Source: Cryobacterium sp. PH29-G1
GTDB taxonomy: Bacteria; Actinomycetota; Actinomycetes; Actinomycetales; Microbacteriaceae
DNA: 64,000 nucleotides
Direction of reading: 5' to 3'
Assembly (NCBI RefSeq): GCF_030063365.1
Contig: NZ_JASISY010000009.1
Span: 35,525-99,524 of the forward strand
Below, in pieces: positions 63,959 through 64,000 of the stretch; the stretch's first letter is position 1; each line of letters starts with the position of its first letter. The position numbers and the translations under genes are program-made. The notes beneath the pieces were generated by a model that saw nothing but the letters and a program-made list of their open reading frames with translations, did no database searches and was not told where the DNA came from.

Positions 63959-64000
63959 CGGGGGGGGGGGGGGGGGGGGGGGCGCCCCCCCCCCCCCCCC
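63959..64000. other. G-run/C-run at window edge
   Basis: More than 20 G, then CGC, then about 17 C to the last base: a self-complementary block. Such a tract is very unusual and may be a contig edge or assembly fold-back artefact. Confidence 0.7.

Larger units (their letters stand above)
63651..64000. other. 350-bp non-coding tail with repeats
   Basis: No gene seen. It contains a family B element (63697-63762), about three 19-20-bp tandem units (63762-63820), a 14-bp perfect inverted repeat (63901-63941), and a G-run/C-run at the window end. Confidence 0.8.

Overview
The window is chromosomal DNA of a high-GC actinobacterium. I infer the family Microbacteriaceae (soil or cold-environment relatives of Cryobacterium, Leifsonia or Salinibacterium). 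The reasons are the high GC content, tight ATGA/TGATG gene overlaps, GTG/TTG starts, the actinobacterial protein families, and the very frequent octamer GCGGATGC/GCATCCGC that I associate with that family. I see no tRNA, rRNA, CRISPR array, transposase or phage gene.

Layout. (1) 1-311: edge-truncated WXG100-like gene. (2) 494-3648, minus: molybdate uptake operon (MerR-HTH/TOBE regulator, modA, modB, modC). (3) 3765-3964: a 90-bp inverted-repeat element and a 24-bp tandem repeat. (4) 4068-12110, plus: compact type VII secretion (T7SS/ESX-like) operon: FHA/RDD protein, one-helix protein, EccD, a MinD-like protein with a degenerate P-loop, EccC, and a second MinD-like protein. (5) 12196-17617: molybdenum-cofactor genes moeZ, moeA, moaC, mobA, DUF6457, moaD (plus) and mogA, moaE (minus). 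(6) 17816-19368: narK and a 45-aa zinc ribbon. (7) 19485-23209: NarL-type two-component pair facing an ABC exporter. (8) 23264-30559, minus: narGHJI plus a DUF488 gene. (9) 30927-36073: pyruvate dehydrogenase E1alpha/E1beta/E2 flanked by two paralogous cysteine-containing HTH regulators. (10) 36070-41274: SH3-like protein, KtrAB potassium uptake, a PH-like membrane protein, PAP2 phosphatase and a Bcr/CflA exporter. (11) 41297-47110: ROK regulator, epimerase, a chimeric LacI/TIM-barrel remnant, xylA, xylB. (12) 47364-57377: thiol oxidoreductase followed by an ion and toxic-element block (two crcB, arsR/acr3/arsC, CstR/rhodanese/CoA-disulfide reductase, copA/copZ/csoR). (13) 57479-63650: DevR/DevS-like hypoxia regulators with three universal stress proteins, a Zn-alcohol dehydrogenase and a flavodoxin-like protein. 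(14) 63651-64000: non-coding repeats ending in a G-run/C-run.

How the parts fit. Molybdate import, cofactor synthesis, nitrate transport (NarK) and the Mo-enzyme NarGHI form one nitrate-respiration programme. It is split by the T7SS operon on the left and joined at the far right by a DevRS-type oxygen/NO/redox regulon. Four copies of a near-palindromic 16-mer (approximately GKGACYTNNGRCCCTA) lie upstream of devR, of usp-devS, of the alcohol dehydrogenase operon and of another usp, which suggests a small DosR-like regulon.

Two families of intergenic repeats recur: a ~90-bp element with CATAACTCCTGCAA ends (3 copies) and a ~66-bp GGGCCC-rich hairpin element (5 copies, each just 3' of a gene). 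These repeats, the minimal T7SS with two MinD-like proteins, and the DevR-box regulon are the most interesting items.
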